In this document: positions 34,363 to 43,675 of the stretch, in pieces
How positions within the stretch are numbered: the first letter of the stretch is position 1
Layout: every line of letters starts with the position of its first letter
Assembly (NCBI GenBank): GCA_963803125.1
Contig: CAWDLR010000001.1
Location: 248,001 to 312,000 of the forward strand
Length of the DNA stretch: 64,000 bases
Direction: 5' to 3'
Source of the DNA: G963675935 sp963803125
GTDB taxonomy: Bacteria > Planctomycetota > Planctomycetia > Pirellulales > Thermoguttaceae
Position numbers and translations under genes: made by a program
Notes under the pieces: model-generated
What the model was told of the DNA's origin: nothing
The model's database searches: none
What the model saw: the letters and a program-made list of their open reading frames with translations, nothing else

Positions 34363-36645
34363 TCAATGCGGCGCGGGCGGCGGCTGGTGATAGGGTTTGT
34401 GCGACTTGTACAGCGGCAGTTTCTCCTCGATCGATTTCACCAGGTCGAACTTGCCCTGTTGCCGGGCGAGGGTCACGGCCTGTTGGGCCGTCTCGACGGC
34501 CTCGGCGAACCGCCCGGCTTCGGCGTAGGCGGCCGCCAGCGTGGAGAGAGTGGTCGGTTCGCGCGGGCCGACCAACTCGATTGCTCGCCGCGCCAGTTTG
34601 ATGGCATCCGCGCCGTTGCGCAGCGAAGCGTCATCGCTGGTCGCCAAGAACCAGGCGGCGTTGTCGATCATGACGTAGTCTCTTGGCCGCAAGTCGATCC
34701 AGTCGCGCCAGCGGACGACGGCTGCCGGGGTTTCGTGCGCTGGCCGTACGATCGCGGCGAGATTGCGCCTGGCGTCTGCGTAATCCGTGCGGAGTTCGAC
34801 GGCCTTTTCGTAGTACGACATTGCCGCGACCAGTCGTCCTTGGGCTTCCAACGCCGCGCCGAGATTGTTGTAGGCTCTCGCGTTGTGTGGATCGATCTCC
34901 AACGCCGTCTTGCACTGCGAAATGGCTTCGTCGAGACGGCCTTGTTCTTTCAGAACCGCGGCCAGATTGACGTGATTGTCGGCCGTCATTGGATCGATCT
35001 TCAGAGCCTGCCGGTAGTGGGCGAGGGCGTCGTCGAGGTGACCGGTCTTCAAGAACAGCGATCCGAGGTTGGTGGCGATTGCGGCGGCGTCCCTCGCCGA
35101 GCACTTCCAGGGCTTGGCGTGCGCGAGTCGCTCGGCCGCCTGATATTGCGCTACTGCCGCGGGAAAAGCCCCGTTGGCGTTCAGCGCCGTTCCCAAGTGA
35201 AGATGGGCGGCGAAGTTGTCTTCGGTGCAATCGAGGGCGTGCTCCCACAAGGTTCTGTCGTCGCGCCAGAATGTGGTCTGCCGGTAGGCGAGTCCCGTCA
35301 AGACGGCCAGCGCCGCCAATGCCCCGACCAGCGCCCAACGGCGAGCAACGCGGGAAACGGCGGCTTGGCGGATGCCCCAGGCCACCATGATGCACAGGCC
35401 GATCTGCGGCAAGTAGGTATAGCGGTCGGCGCGGGCTTGCCAGCCGACTTGCACCAGGCCGATCATCGGCACCAGCATTCCCAGATACCACAGCCAGCCG
35501 GTGAGAAGATAGGGGGATCGGCGGTGGAGGATTACGACGCCGGCGGTGATCGCCAGCAACACGGCAACTGCCGCGGCGATCTTCCCGATTGCCACGTCCT
35601 GGCCGGGATGCGGATAGATGACCGCGAGATTGACCGGGCAGAAGAATTGCATCAGGTAGGCGACGTAGGACACGGCGGCGTTGCCGATCCTCCACGGCCA
35701 AGCGACGCTGACAAAGGCATCGATGCCGACACGCTGCACGAGGTATGTGACCACGCAGGAGCCGGCCGCCAGAAGGAACAGCGGAATCTTCTCGACGATC
35801 AGACGGCCAACGGCGGGCGCGGTGCCGGCGGGCTTGGTCGGCTCACACTTGCCGCTACGGTGGGGCAGACATTCCTGTCTGCCGCCAGAAATGACGGACA
35901 TCGGGCAGACAGGAATGTCTGCCCCACCAGACAGCGGTCCTCGCTGCAGACGCCGCAGCGGCCAGTAATCGAGCAGCAACAGCACCAGCGGCAGCGTCAC
36001 CAGTGTCGGCTTCGCCATCAACCCCAACGCAAGAGACGCCGCGATGGCGAGATAGCGGGCCAACGAAAACGGATGTGAAACGTAGCCCGCGTAGGCCCAG
36101 AGCGTCAACATGAAGAACAGCCCGCTGAGGACGTCTTTGCGTTCGGCCACCCACGCCACCGATTCCACCCGCAGCGGATGCACGGCGAACAGGGCCGCCG
36201 CCAGCGCACTCGGCCAAAAGTCGCCGGTCATTCGCCGCAGTGCCAAGAACAGCAGCATCGCGGAAGCGGCGTGTAAGAGGACGTTGGTGCAATGATGTCC
36301 GCCGGCGTTTTGCTTCTGCACGCCGTAGAACTCGGCATCGAGCAGATGGGAAAGCCAGGTGAGCGGATGCCAGTTTGCCGCGCGATTGGTCGTGAAGGCA
36401 CACACGATTCGCTCGGTCAGCGTGCCTTCGGTCAATTGCGGATTCTCCTGAACGTACGTCTGATCGTCGAAAATGAGAAACCCGTGCCCGATCGTTTGGC
36501 CGAAGATCAGGAAGACCGCCGCCAAGAGCAGGCCGGCGACGACAAGGGAGGCGTGAGCGAACGGATCGCGGTCAACCGCGACCCGCGACGGGTTAGCGAA
36601 ACGCGGGACGTTTGCGTTGCGGTTCCTTTGCCTCTTTCGGCTCAT
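34363..36645 (-). CDS. PMT/TMTC-like membrane glycosyltransferase-type protein with TPRs
   Basis: A 760-residue protein. The first about 480 residues have around ten hydrophobic helices with DDQTYVQENPQL near residue 60 and HPLRVESVAWVAERKDVLSG, the pattern of GT-C/TMTC-type proteins (DUF1736 region) that use lipid-linked sugars. Residues about 490-740 are TPR units (AAIATNLGSLFLKTGHLDDA, NHVNLAAVLKEQGRLDEAI, AYNNLGAALEAQGRLVAAM). A 70-bp palindromic element (35859-35928) is translated at about residues 240-263 as GGADIPVC...RQECLPH in a loop after LLLLDYWPLRRL. No glycosyltransferase activity is proven by sequence. Confidence 0.78.
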   Translation of the reverse strand: MSRKRQRNRNANVPRFANPSRVAVDRDPFAHASLVVAGLLLAAVFLIFGQTIGHGFLIFDDQTYVQENPQLTEGTLTERIVCAFTTNRAANWHPLTWLSHLLDAEFYGVQKQNAGGHHCTNVLLHAASAMLLFLALRRMTGDFWPSALAAALFAVHPLRVESVAWVAERKDVLSGLFFMLTLWAYAGYVSHPFSLARYLAIAASLALGLMAKPTLVTLPLVLLLLDYWPLRRLQRGPLSGGADIPVCPMSVISGGRQECLPHRSGKCEPTKPAGTAPAVGRLIVEKIPLFLLAAGSCVVTYLVQRVGIDAFVSVAWPWRIGNAAVSYVAYLMQFFCPVNLAVIYPHPGQDVAIGKIAAAVAVLLAITAGVVILHRRSPYLLTGWLWYLGMLVPMIGLVQVGWQARADRYTYLPQIGLCIMVAWGIRQAAVSRVARRWALVGALAALAVLTGLAYRQTTFWRDDRTLWEHALDCTEDNFAAHLHLGTALNANGAFPAAVAQYQAAERLAHAKPWKCSARDAAAIATNLGSLFLKTGHLDDALAHYRQALKIDPMTADNHVNLAAVLKEQGRLDEAISQCKTALEIDPHNARAYNNLGAALEAQGRLVAAMSYYEKAVELRTDYADARRNLAAIVRPAHETPAAVVRWRDWIDLRPRDYVMIDNAAWFLATSDDASLRNGADAIKLARRAIELVGPREPTTLSTLAAAYAEAGRFAEAVETAQQAVTLARQQGKFDLVKSIEEKLPLYKSHKPYHQPPPAPH
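35859..35928. repeat. 70-bp palindromic element, copy 1 (inside the PMT-TPR gene)
   Basis: Starts GGTGGGGCAGACATTCCTGT and ends in the reverse complement ACAGGAATGTCTGCCCCACC, with about 20 bp of variable spacer. Length exactly 70 bp, as in the three other copies (41816, 42331, 53409). It is translated in frame. Confidence 0.9.
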
Positions 36646-36792
36646 CGATCGACTCTCGACGTTATAAGCGCAGCGCGGCCCCTACCTTACATTATTCCGA
36701 CCGGCCGCCTTCGGCAATCCGATCAGTCGGGCTGGCTGACGGATTTCGAGCTTTGCGGTTTCCTGGGAAGGCGGAGCGGGGCGGTCCGGATC

Positions 36793-36823
36793 GGCGCTTC
36801 CCTTTCGGGCGCGGCTAAACGGC
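36793..36823. repeat. GTTTAGCC-type dispersed repeat, single arm
   Basis: GCGCTTCCCTTTCGGGCGCG followed by GCTAAACGG; the reverse complement of the 11249-type unit. It sits just before the stop of the 1002-residue protein gene in the 190-bp gap. Confidence 0.5.
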
Positions 36824-36834
36824 CCATAGAAAAG

Positions 36835-39800
36835 TCATTTCGGCGTCGGCATCTGCATGATGATCTCGGCGTGGGCGGAGACGGCCTTGGGAGCTATCGT
36901 GGCGTCAAGGTCGAGGCCGCGGAACCAACTCAGCGGGGGCGAGAGGTAACCTGCCGGAGCATGGTACTTCAGCAATCCGCCGCTGGGCGGCGGGGCCGAT
37001 TGCAGGGCGGTCGATATCCATTGCTGGACGCCGCCGTCGGTCTGCTGCAAGACGTACTTGCCTCCCAGCGGGCAGATCAGCTTCGCATCGAGGAGCTTCT
37101 CGGCCGTGTCGCGGCAGGCGGCCGGCGGCACGCGGAGTTGCTGGTTCAAGGCGTGCAGCAGCCGCAGGTTGCCCAAGGAGGTCTCGCGCGTTTGCGCGTA
37201 GCCGAGGTCGTTCAAGAGCGGCTCGATGCTGGTCTTGAGCGGGTCGCCGATCTTCGCCCGGATCTGCGCCGGGCGGGCGGCCTGTTGGTAGTGAAGCTGC
37301 GGCACGACTGTGTCGAGCACTTCGCGATGGAAGGAGAAGACGGTCAGTCCGTTGTACTGCCGGCGGCAACCGCCCAATCGCGAGACGGCATAACCGGCAG
37401 CATCCGGTGGCGGCATCCCGATGTTCAGCAGCGACAGCGGTCCAAGCTCGCCGGTCGAGCCGACGTAACCGACCAATAGATCGCGGATTCGGCCCAGGCC
37501 GGTGAATTGCGAGAGAAAACCGCCGCTGCCGGGAGCTGATCCGCCGGAATCTGCGCTGGGAATCGGTTCAAGCGGCTCGGCGGGAATCGGCTCCAAGGGC
37601 GGCTCGGAACCAGCCGGATCGCCGAAGGCGGCAAGCGCGGTGGGAATTGCCGCAACGCCCGAGGTCGGAGAAGCCGGCGGCGGCGGCACGACTTCGGGCG
37701 TGGGCGGCGGCGCGGGAGCGGGCGGCGCCGCGGGAGTGGGCGCTGGACCCGGCGCGGGCGGCGGGGGAACCGGCAAACCACCGGGCCGGCCTCCGCCGGG
37801 CGGCGTGGTGTCGCAAAGCCCAGCGAAGAGCCGGCCGTAGTTCATCACCACCTCCAGCGTGGCGGCATTGCCGGCGATGGGGGCGAATTGCTGCTGGTCG
37901 GCGGGACCAAGCTGTTGATTCAACATCGCGAAATGTTGCGGCGCGAAGGGGCTCATCAAGACGTCGATCACCACCTGCTCGCGGTTGCCCGAGAGCGCGG
38001 TCCGCTTCAAGCCGGCGATGATCGGGTCCATGCGACCCCAGTTTTCATGACAATACTCGGCAAAGTGGTTGTATTCCGCCGCCTCTGCATGAGTAATATT
38101 GCCGACCGGCATATCGAGGATCGGCATGAACGCCCCGCGCCAGCCGCGGTGGTCGTCGTGGACGTCCGTCCCATTGAGCACGATGCGGCTGCCGTCGGGC
38201 AGCGGCCCGAAGTCCGGCGGCAGGGCGCCGGCCGATTTGAGCTGTTCGATCGTGTCGGCCGGCTTGCCTTCGCTCCCTGCGGCCAGCCGGGCCAGTTGCA
38301 CCAGATCGATGTCAGCGACCGCCTGCAATCGCCGCGCCATCTCGACGCGATACTGCGGCGAGGTGATGTTGCGGAAGAAGGCATCGGAGGCGTAGAGCCA
38401 GATCGTGTCTTCGCGGCTGAGGGGCATGACCGTGCGGGCGTGGCGGAACTCCGGCGACGCCCCCAGCGAGCCCTTGCCCGAGGCCGTAGCCAGGAATCGG
38501 GCGGCCAGGGCCCGCGAGGTGGTGACGAAATGGAAATCGCCGCTGGTAACATAATAGGAGCGAACCGAGCCGTCGGGCGAGAAGAGATAGGGGACCGACT
38601 GGCCGTCGATCGTGACCTTCTTCTCCTTCACTCCGCCGGCGTTGATCCGCTCTTGCCGCTGCTGCCTCAGGCTGGTGGAAAGCGCCAGGTTGTTGCGGGC
38701 GTGGAAGAGGATGCCGTAGCAGGCCCCTTCGCGGAAGAAGGTGTCGGTGCCGATAATCGCCACGTCGGCGACGACCGTGGGTCCCAGCATCCGCGAGAGG
38801 ATCGTCTGCCGCAGCACCAGCTCCTTTTCGATGTGCCGATTCATGCCGCGGTCCAGGCCGCGCAGGGCGATCAGGTTCTGGGCGTCGCCGCCCCACTTGG
38901 CCAGCGTGTCTTGCAGCCAGAGGAAATTGGTGAAGCTGCCGAAGCGGACGTAATAGCACTCAGCCGGCACCCGCATGGCGATCGGCTCGATCTTCACGTC
39001 GGCTGGCGGCGGGGGAAGTTGCATCTCCGGCTGGCTGAAAGGTTCGGGCAGCGGCTGATCGGCCGGCTCGTTCAGGTTGTTCAGCCCGAGGATGCGGTCC
39101 TGCATCATCGCCATCCGCAGCGACTCGGTGCCGAGGTTGAAGCCGATCTCCTTGCTGAGTGTCGATTGGCCCGAGGGCATCTGCCGCCCCCTGGGCAGCG
39201 GCAGATTGAACCGCCGGCCGAGCGTTGCCGTCAGATAGGTATCGACCAAGGGCGGGTAGTCGGGCTTCGACTGGAGCAGGCCGGGCGTCTTTGCGTATTG
39301 CTGCCACCAGAGTTCCAACAGGCGGCTGTAGCCGAGCGGACCGCCGCGGAGCAGCCGGCGGCCGAATTGCGGGACGGCTGTGCCCTGCGGGACCGGGTTG
39401 ATTGTCAGTTCCAGCGGTCGTCGCAGTTGCAAGGTCGCTTGCAGCGGCTCGTTGCCGCGGAAGAGGAAATAGACGGTGGTCCGCGGCGGCCGGTCGAGGA
39501 TTCCGCGAAGTATCCCGCCCACCTGCTCGCGGACCGGGCCGCCGGTGGTGAGCGGAGAATTGTTGTTGAGGAACTGCCGCACCAGTCTGCCGAAAACGGG
39601 ACTCTCGACGGCCGGATAGAAGATGCGGCCGTTTCGCTCGCTCAGCCCGATGCCTTCGGCCCCCAGCGGATCGGGCAGCATCTGATCGGGCACGTCGAGG
39701 ACGATTCGCCCCACGCCGTACGGCTCGCCGGCGACGGCCTCGATCTGCACCGGCCCCTGGGCTCGCAGCGGCGAGTTGTAGCCGGTTGTCAGGAAAACCA

Positions 39801-39843
39801 GCAGGGTGGACAGTATTGAAAACAATCGGAAACGGGTCGTCAT
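36835..39843 (-). CDS. Large exported planctomycete protein, unknown function
   Basis: A 1002-residue protein starting at 39843 with GGAGG about 10 bases upstream and a signal peptide (RFRLFSILSTLLVFLTTGYN, cut near PLRAQ). It has two long conserved-looking segments (residues about 30-620 and 770-1000) around a Pro/Ala-rich linker at about 645-720 (runs of PAPPPTPEVVPPPPASP). Phrases such as VPAECYYVRFGSFTNFLWLQ and DGSRIVLNGTDVHDDHRGWR do not bring a named family to mind; I remember similar planctomycete hypotheticals only vaguely. No catalytic motif seen. The antisense strand holds a long open frame (37888-39819), which is a composition shadow. Confidence 0.75.
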   Translation of the reverse strand: MTTRFRLFSILSTLLVFLTTGYNSPLRAQGPVQIEAVAGEPYGVGRIVLDVPDQMLPDPLGAEGIGLSERNGRIFYPAVESPVFGRLVRQFLNNNSPLTTGGPVREQVGGILRGILDRPPRTTVYFLFRGNEPLQATLQLRRPLELTINPVPQGTAVPQFGRRLLRGGPLGYSRLLELWWQQYAKTPGLLQSKPDYPPLVDTYLTATLGRRFNLPLPRGRQMPSGQSTLSKEIGFNLGTESLRMAMMQDRILGLNNLNEPADQPLPEPFSQPEMQLPPPPADVKIEPIAMRVPAECYYVRFGSFTNFLWLQDTLAKWGGDAQNLIALRGLDRGMNRHIEKELVLRQTILSRMLGPTVVADVAIIGTDTFFREGACYGILFHARNNLALSTSLRQQRQERINAGGVKEKKVTIDGQSVPYLFSPDGSVRSYYVTSGDFHFVTTSRALAARFLATASGKGSLGASPEFRHARTVMPLSREDTIWLYASDAFFRNITSPQYRVEMARRLQAVADIDLVQLARLAAGSEGKPADTIEQLKSAGALPPDFGPLPDGSRIVLNGTDVHDDHRGWRGAFMPILDMPVGNITHAEAAEYNHFAEYCHENWGRMDPIIAGLKRTALSGNREQVVIDVLMSPFAPQHFAMLNQQLGPADQQQFAPIAGNAATLEVVMNYGRLFAGLCDTTPPGGGRPGGLPVPPPPAPGPAPTPAAPPAPAPPPTPEVVPPPPASPTSGVAAIPTALAAFGDPAGSEPPLEPIPAEPLEPIPSADSGGSAPGSGGFLSQFTGLGRIRDLLVGYVGSTGELGPLSLLNIGMPPPDAAGYAVSRLGGCRRQYNGLTVFSFHREVLDTVVPQLHYQQAARPAQIRAKIGDPLKTSIEPLLNDLGYAQTRETSLGNLRLLHALNQQLRVPPAACRDTAEKLLDAKLICPLGGKYVLQQTDGGVQQWISTALQSAPPPSGGLLKYHAPAGYLSPPLSWFRGLDLDATIAPKAVSAHAEIIMQMPTPK

Positions 39844-40114
39844 GGTACGAGATCCTCCGCAAGATCGCCTCCCGCGACCGCAGTCCGGGGGCGTTTCCTC
39901 ATCGCGCCAACTCCAGCAGCGGCCTACAGAGCGGCGCACGATCAGCCAGCATCATAGTGACTATACCACCCGGAAGCAACCGGCGAGGTATCGACCGATG
40001 GGGGGTGCGAAGGTTCTAATGCCGCTATCGGTGCCGGCTCAGGCGTTTTCCTGTTTTCTCATCACGCCCAACGGCGGCGTCTCCACCATCGCTCGTCCCG
40101 CAATGGCTGCCGGT

Positions 40115-40762
40115 TCACTCATCAAATGAACCGGCGGCTGCTTCGAGAGCCCTTTCGCGTAGCGGTGCAACGATCGCTTTCGCGCCGAGCGGCAGCACGA
40201 CTTTGCCAAAGACTTCGTTCAGCACTTGCGCCAATCCGGTGTAGACTGCGGAGAAGCCGCAGAAGATTCCTTCGTAGCCGGTGAAGTGTTTGAAGCCGGC
40301 GCTGGCCTTGGTGTAATCGCCGATGGCCAGCAGAAAGAACAGAATCGCCAGCGTGCCAAACACGACCTGCAATGCGCGATTGAGCCGCAAGGTGCCTACG
40401 AACATGACGGCGGTGAAGATTCCCCACATGGCCAGGTAGGCGGCCTTGGCTGTTTCATCGGGCACCGCGGCCCAGCCAGACTTTGGCAGGATCACCAAGG
40501 TCACAAACGAGAGCCAGAACAGTCCGTAGGAAATGAAGGCGGTGGCGGCAAAGGTGTTGCCCTTCTTCCATTCCATGCTGCCGGCGATGACTTGCGCGAG
40601 GCCGCCGTAACATATCCCCATTGCCAGAATCATGCTGTTCAGTTCAAAGCAGCCTGCGTTGCACAGGTTGAGCAACACGGTCGTCATACCGAATCCAAGC
40701 AGGCCGAGCGGCGCGGGATTGGCTGTCGTATCCTTGATTTGGGTCAGGTTCAGTTCGTTCAT
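40115..40762 (-). CDS. satP: Acetate uptake transporter family protein (SatP/YaaH/GPR1)
   Basis: A 215-residue membrane protein. NPAPLGLLGFGMTTVLLNLCN is the family signature (NPAPLGL), followed by five more helices; YGGLAQVIAGSMEWKKGNTF is a second conserved stretch. The family moves acetate or succinate with protons. ATG 40762 gives the right N-terminal length; the frame upstream to 40906 has no support. It is flanked by gaps of 271 and 228 bp without genes. Confidence 0.9.
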   Translation of the reverse strand: MNELNLTQIKDTTANPAPLGLLGFGMTTVLLNLCNAGCFELNSMILAMGICYGGLAQVIAGSMEWKKGNTFAATAFISYGLFWLSFVTLVILPKSGWAAVPDETAKAAYLAMWGIFTAVMFVGTLRLNRALQVVFGTLAILFFLLAIGDYTKASAGFKHFTGYEGIFCGFSAVYTGLAQVLNEVFGKVVLPLGAKAIVAPLRERALEAAAGSFDE

Positions 40763-40990
40763 GGGAGTGCCGGGTAATGGTGAAATGGGACATTCAAGCA
40801 CACCAAACGAGGGGAAGGTCCAAGGAAGCGGCATTGTAGCACATCCCAATGCCAAGTTGTCAAGTGGGAAACCGCGGAAATGCCGAAAAATGAGGGGAAC
40901 GCTCACGGCGTGGCCATTTCGTCACCGTGGTGTAACCACTATTATGGGAGTCGCAAATTGCGGCAGCCGAATCCAATCGGAGCTGACCCG

Positions 40991-41386
40991 GTGACTCCTC
41001 AACAGCGACGCCGTTTTGACGAACATTTCGAATGGGTGCTCGAACGCCTGCCGCCGCTGGTCCATGAGCTGATCGAACGGGTGCCGCTGCACGTCGAGGA
41101 TTATCCTTCGGACGAAGTGATGGATCGCACCGGCGTCAAGTACATCGACGATCTCTGCGGCCTGTACACCGGCATTCCGATCGGGCAGAAGAGCGTGTGG
41201 CATTCCGGCACCCTGCCCGACGTGGTGACCATCTACCGCGAAGGCATCCTCGCCGTGGCCGCCGATCGCAGAGGCCGGATTACGACGGAAAATCTGCGCA
41301 AACAGATCCGCATTACGATCCTGCACGAACTGGCACACCATCACGGGCTGACTGAAGAGGACTTGCGGAAGATGGGTTACGGTTAG
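40991..41386 (+). CDS. Zincin-like metallopeptidase family protein
   Basis: A 131-residue protein of the small bacterial metallopeptidase family (zincin-like, DUF1025 type). The C-terminal ILHELAHHHGLTEEDLRKMGY carries HExxHHxG with the downstream Glu as zinc ligand. IDDLCGLYTGIPIG is the other conserved stretch. Start: the GTG at 40991, with GGAG about 9 bases upstream, matches family length; an ATG at 40880 would add an unsupported 37 residues. Role unknown in the family. It precedes birA by about 75 bases on the same strand. Confidence 0.8.
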   Translation: MTPQQRRRFDEHFEWVLERLPPLVHELIERVPLHVEDYPSDEVMDRTGVKYIDDLCGLYTGIPIGQKSVWHSGTLPDVVTIYREGILAVAADRRGRITTENLRKQIRITILHELAHHHGLTEEDLRKMGYG

Positions 41387-41461
41387 GGTGCTTGGGTAAG
41401 ACACGGCTAACAGCAGACGGCGGAGGGCGCATGATGTCGAACGATTGACGCTGTCCGAGTG

Positions 41462-42313
41462 ATGCGTGAGACCTCCATCGGCCGAATTGAGCACCACGCC
41501 ACGCTTGCTTCGACCAACGATCGCGCGGCCCAGTGCGCGACGCGGGGGGCAATCGAGCTGCCGCTGCTGGTTGTGGCCGACCAGCAGACCGCCGGCCGAG
41601 GTCGCGGTGGCAATCAATGGTGGAGTTCTCCCGGCGCGTTGACTTTTAGTCTGCTGCTCGATGGAAACAACGTGGGGGCCGGCGAGGGCCGCTCGCCGTT
41701 GGTGGCGTTGGCGGCGGCCGTGGCCGTGGTCGAAGCTGTCGCCCCGCTCTTGCCGACGCACCAGCTCGGCATCCATTGGCCCAACGACGTGTATGTCCGC
41801 TTTGGCCAATTTCAGGGTGGGGCAGACATTCCTGTCTGCCGAGAAGAGCTGGCACATCGCGGCAGACAAGAATGTCTGCCCCACCAGTCGGAAGACCACC
41901 TGACGGACGACCGCAAACTGTCCGGCATCCTCGTGGAGGTGCTCCCCGATCGACGACACGTGATCGGCATCGGCCTGAACGTCAACAACACGTCGGCCGA
42001 CGCGCCGGCCGAGTTACAGAAGACCATAGTCACGCTCCGCGATCTTTCGGGCCGCGAGCATGATCGAACCGGCGTGCTGATCGACCTGTTGCGGCGATTG
42101 GATCGTCTGTTCTCGCAACTGCGCGAAGCCCCGAAGGAGGTTGCCGCCCGGGCGGATTCGCTCTGCCTGCAACGCGGCCAGCCTCTCACGCTGACATGGA
42201 GCGGCCGCAAACTGAGCGGAGTTTGCCGGGGTATCGCCGCCGACGGGGCAATCGTATTGCAGACGCCCGGCGGAGTCGAGACCTTCCTCTCCGGTAGCGT
42301 GGAACGCCGGTAA
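41462..42313 (+). CDS. birA: Biotin--[acetyl-CoA-carboxylase] ligase with repeat insertion
   Basis: A 283-residue catalytic-type BirA without an N-terminal HTH. STNDRA, ADQQTAGRGRGGNQWWSSPGA (biotinyl-AMP loop; GRGRGG), GIHWPNDVYV, RKLSGILVEV and GIGLNVNN are all present, so biotin activation and transfer to AccB is expected. Between WPNDVYV and DRKLSGILVE, where homologues have only a few residues, a 70-bp palindromic element (41816-41885) is translated as GGADIPVC...RQECLPH, adding about 24 residues near the active site. The start is ATG 41462 (GTG at 41459 in frame just before). Confidence 0.88.
   Translation: MRETSIGRIEHHATLASTNDRAAQCATRGAIELPLLVVADQQTAGRGRGGNQWWSSPGALTFSLLLDGNNVGAGEGRSPLVALAAAVAVVEAVAPLLPTHQLGIHWPNDVYVRFGQFQGGADIPVCREELAHRGRQECLPHQSEDHLTDDRKLSGILVEVLPDRRHVIGIGLNVNNTSADAPAELQKTIVTLRDLSGREHDRTGVLIDLLRRLDRLFSQLREAPKEVAARADSLCLQRGQPLTLTWSGRKLSGVCRGIAADGAIVLQTPGGVETFLSGSVERR
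41816..41885. repeat. 70-bp palindromic element, copy 2 (inside birA)
   Basis: Same ends as the other copies (GGTGGGGCAGACATTCCTGT ... AATGTCTGCCCCACC), exactly 70 bp. It is read in frame through the biotin ligase. Confidence 0.9.
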
Positions 42314-42330
42314 CGCGCATTTCTCACCAC

Positions 42331-42400
42331 GGTGGGGCAGACATTCCTGTCTGCCCCGCAGAATGCGGCGAATTGGGCAGACAGGAATGTCTGCCCCACC
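42331..42400. repeat. 70-bp palindromic element, copy 3 (birA-nuoH gap)
   Basis: Exactly 70 bp, with GGTGGGGCAGACATTCCTGT at the left and the reverse complement at the right. It lies 17 bp after birA and 54 bp before nuoH. Confidence 0.9.
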
Positions 42401-42454
42401 GACCCATCGCGCTATTGCTCAACCGGCGAATCATGCAATAATGTTCGCCAGATC

Positions 42455-43675
42455 ATGATGTCCCTTGTGTTGGAACCACTGCTGAAGATCGCGGTGCTGG
42501 TGGCCGGTCTAATGACTGCCGCGGCATATCTGGTGCTGGTCGAGCGCTGGATCGCCGCCTGGGTGCAGGATCGGCTCGGGCCGAACCGCGTGGGGATTCC
42601 GCTGACGAAGGTCCGCATGTTCGGGCTGGGGCAGCCGCTGGCCGACGGGGTGAAACTCCTGTTCAAGCAGCAGGTTACGCCCAGCCGCGTCGATCGAGTG
42701 TTGTTCGTCGTGGCCCCGATTTCGATCTTCGTCGCCGCGGTGGCCGCCTTCGCCGTCGTCCCTTTCGGCAGCGCGATCCCGCCCACGGCCTTTCCCAGTT
42801 CGTGGGGCGTGACGGCCCCGGTGAGCCTCGAGGTCGCACCGGACATCAACGTCGGCATGATCTACGTCTTCGCGGTCGGCAGCATTGCCGTCTACGGCGT
42901 CGTGCTGGGCGGCTGGGCAAGCAACGACAAGTACAGCTTCTTAGGCGGCATGCGGAGCAGCGCCCAACTGATCTCCTACGAGCTGCCGCTCGGGCTGGGC
43001 ATTCTCGGCGTCGTGGCCATAAGCGGTTCGCTGCGGCTCGACGCGATCATCGACCAACAAGCCAGTAGCGGCGTTTGGAATGTGTTGACCCAACCGCTGG
43101 GCTTCGTCGTCTTTTGCGTGGCCGGGTTCGCCGAGGCGGCGCGGCTCCCCTTCGACCTGCCCGAGGCCGAGCAGGAGCTGGTTGGCGGCTACCACACCGA
43201 GTATTCCGGCGTCAAAATGATGCTGTACATGGTCGCCGAGTTCCTGCACATGATCTTGGCCTCGCTGCTGATCGTGATCCTCTTTTTGGGCGGCTGGCAC
43301 TTCTGGGGTCTGACCGGCGCGGGCGAGGCTACGGGCTGGATCGAGGTGCTGCTGCGGGTGATCGTGCTGCTGGCGAAAGTGATGGCCGTTATCTTGTTTT
43401 TCATGTTCGCCCGTTGGAGCTGGCCGCGGTTCCGTTTCGACCAACTCATGGAGATGGCCTGGAAGGTGATGATCCCCTGCGGGCTGGTGAATTTTGTGGT
43501 TGTGGCCGGTTGGATGGAGTTCGGCGCAGGTGCGGCGCGGCTATTGAAGCTGCCCGATGCGTGGGGCATGGCGGTGGTCGGCTGGCCGGTCTTGCTGCTC
43601 TCGTGGCTGGTCGTTGCGGTATGGGATCCAACGGCAAGGCGTTGTAAACACCACTCACTTATTCAACATCAATGA
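42455..43675 (+). CDS. nuoH: NADH-quinone oxidoreductase subunit H
   Basis: A 406-residue membrane subunit of complex I at the junction with the peripheral arm. ERWIAAWVQDRLGPNRVG, GLGQPLADGVKLLFKQ, RSSAQLISYELPLGL and AEAARLPFDLPEAEQELVGG are family signatures, and FARWSWPRFRFDQLM is the C-terminal signature. The ATG at 42455 (two ATGs in a row) gives a normal N-terminus. It overlaps nuoI by 4 bases. It is the first gene of a nuoHIJKLMN set; nuoA-G are not in the window. Confidence 0.95.
   Translation: MMSLVLEPLLKIAVLVAGLMTAAAYLVLVERWIAAWVQDRLGPNRVGIPLTKVRMFGLGQPLADGVKLLFKQQVTPSRVDRVLFVVAPISIFVAAVAAFAVVPFGSAIPPTAFPSSWGVTAPVSLEVAPDINVGMIYVFAVGSIAVYGVVLGGWASNDKYSFLGGMRSSAQLISYELPLGLGILGVVAISGSLRLDAIIDQQASSGVWNVLTQPLGFVVFCVAGFAEAARLPFDLPEAEQELVGGYHTEYSGVKMMLYMVAEFLHMILASLLIVILFLGGWHFWGLTGAGEATGWIEVLLRVIVLLAKVMAVILFFMFARWSWPRFRFDQLMEMAWKVMIPCGLVNFVVVAGWMEFGAGAARLLKLPDAWGMAVVGWPVLLLSWLVVAVWDPTARRCKHHSLIQHQ

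Noticed and set aside
34312..36078. 588-codon open frame on the plus strand
   Set aside because: It is antisense to the PMT-TPR protein, which has membrane helices and TPRs; the antisense product has no recognisable feature.
37888..39819. 643-codon open frame on the plus strand
   Set aside because: It is antisense to the 1002-residue exported protein, whose signal peptide and ribosome-binding site are clear; high GC makes the opposite frame open.
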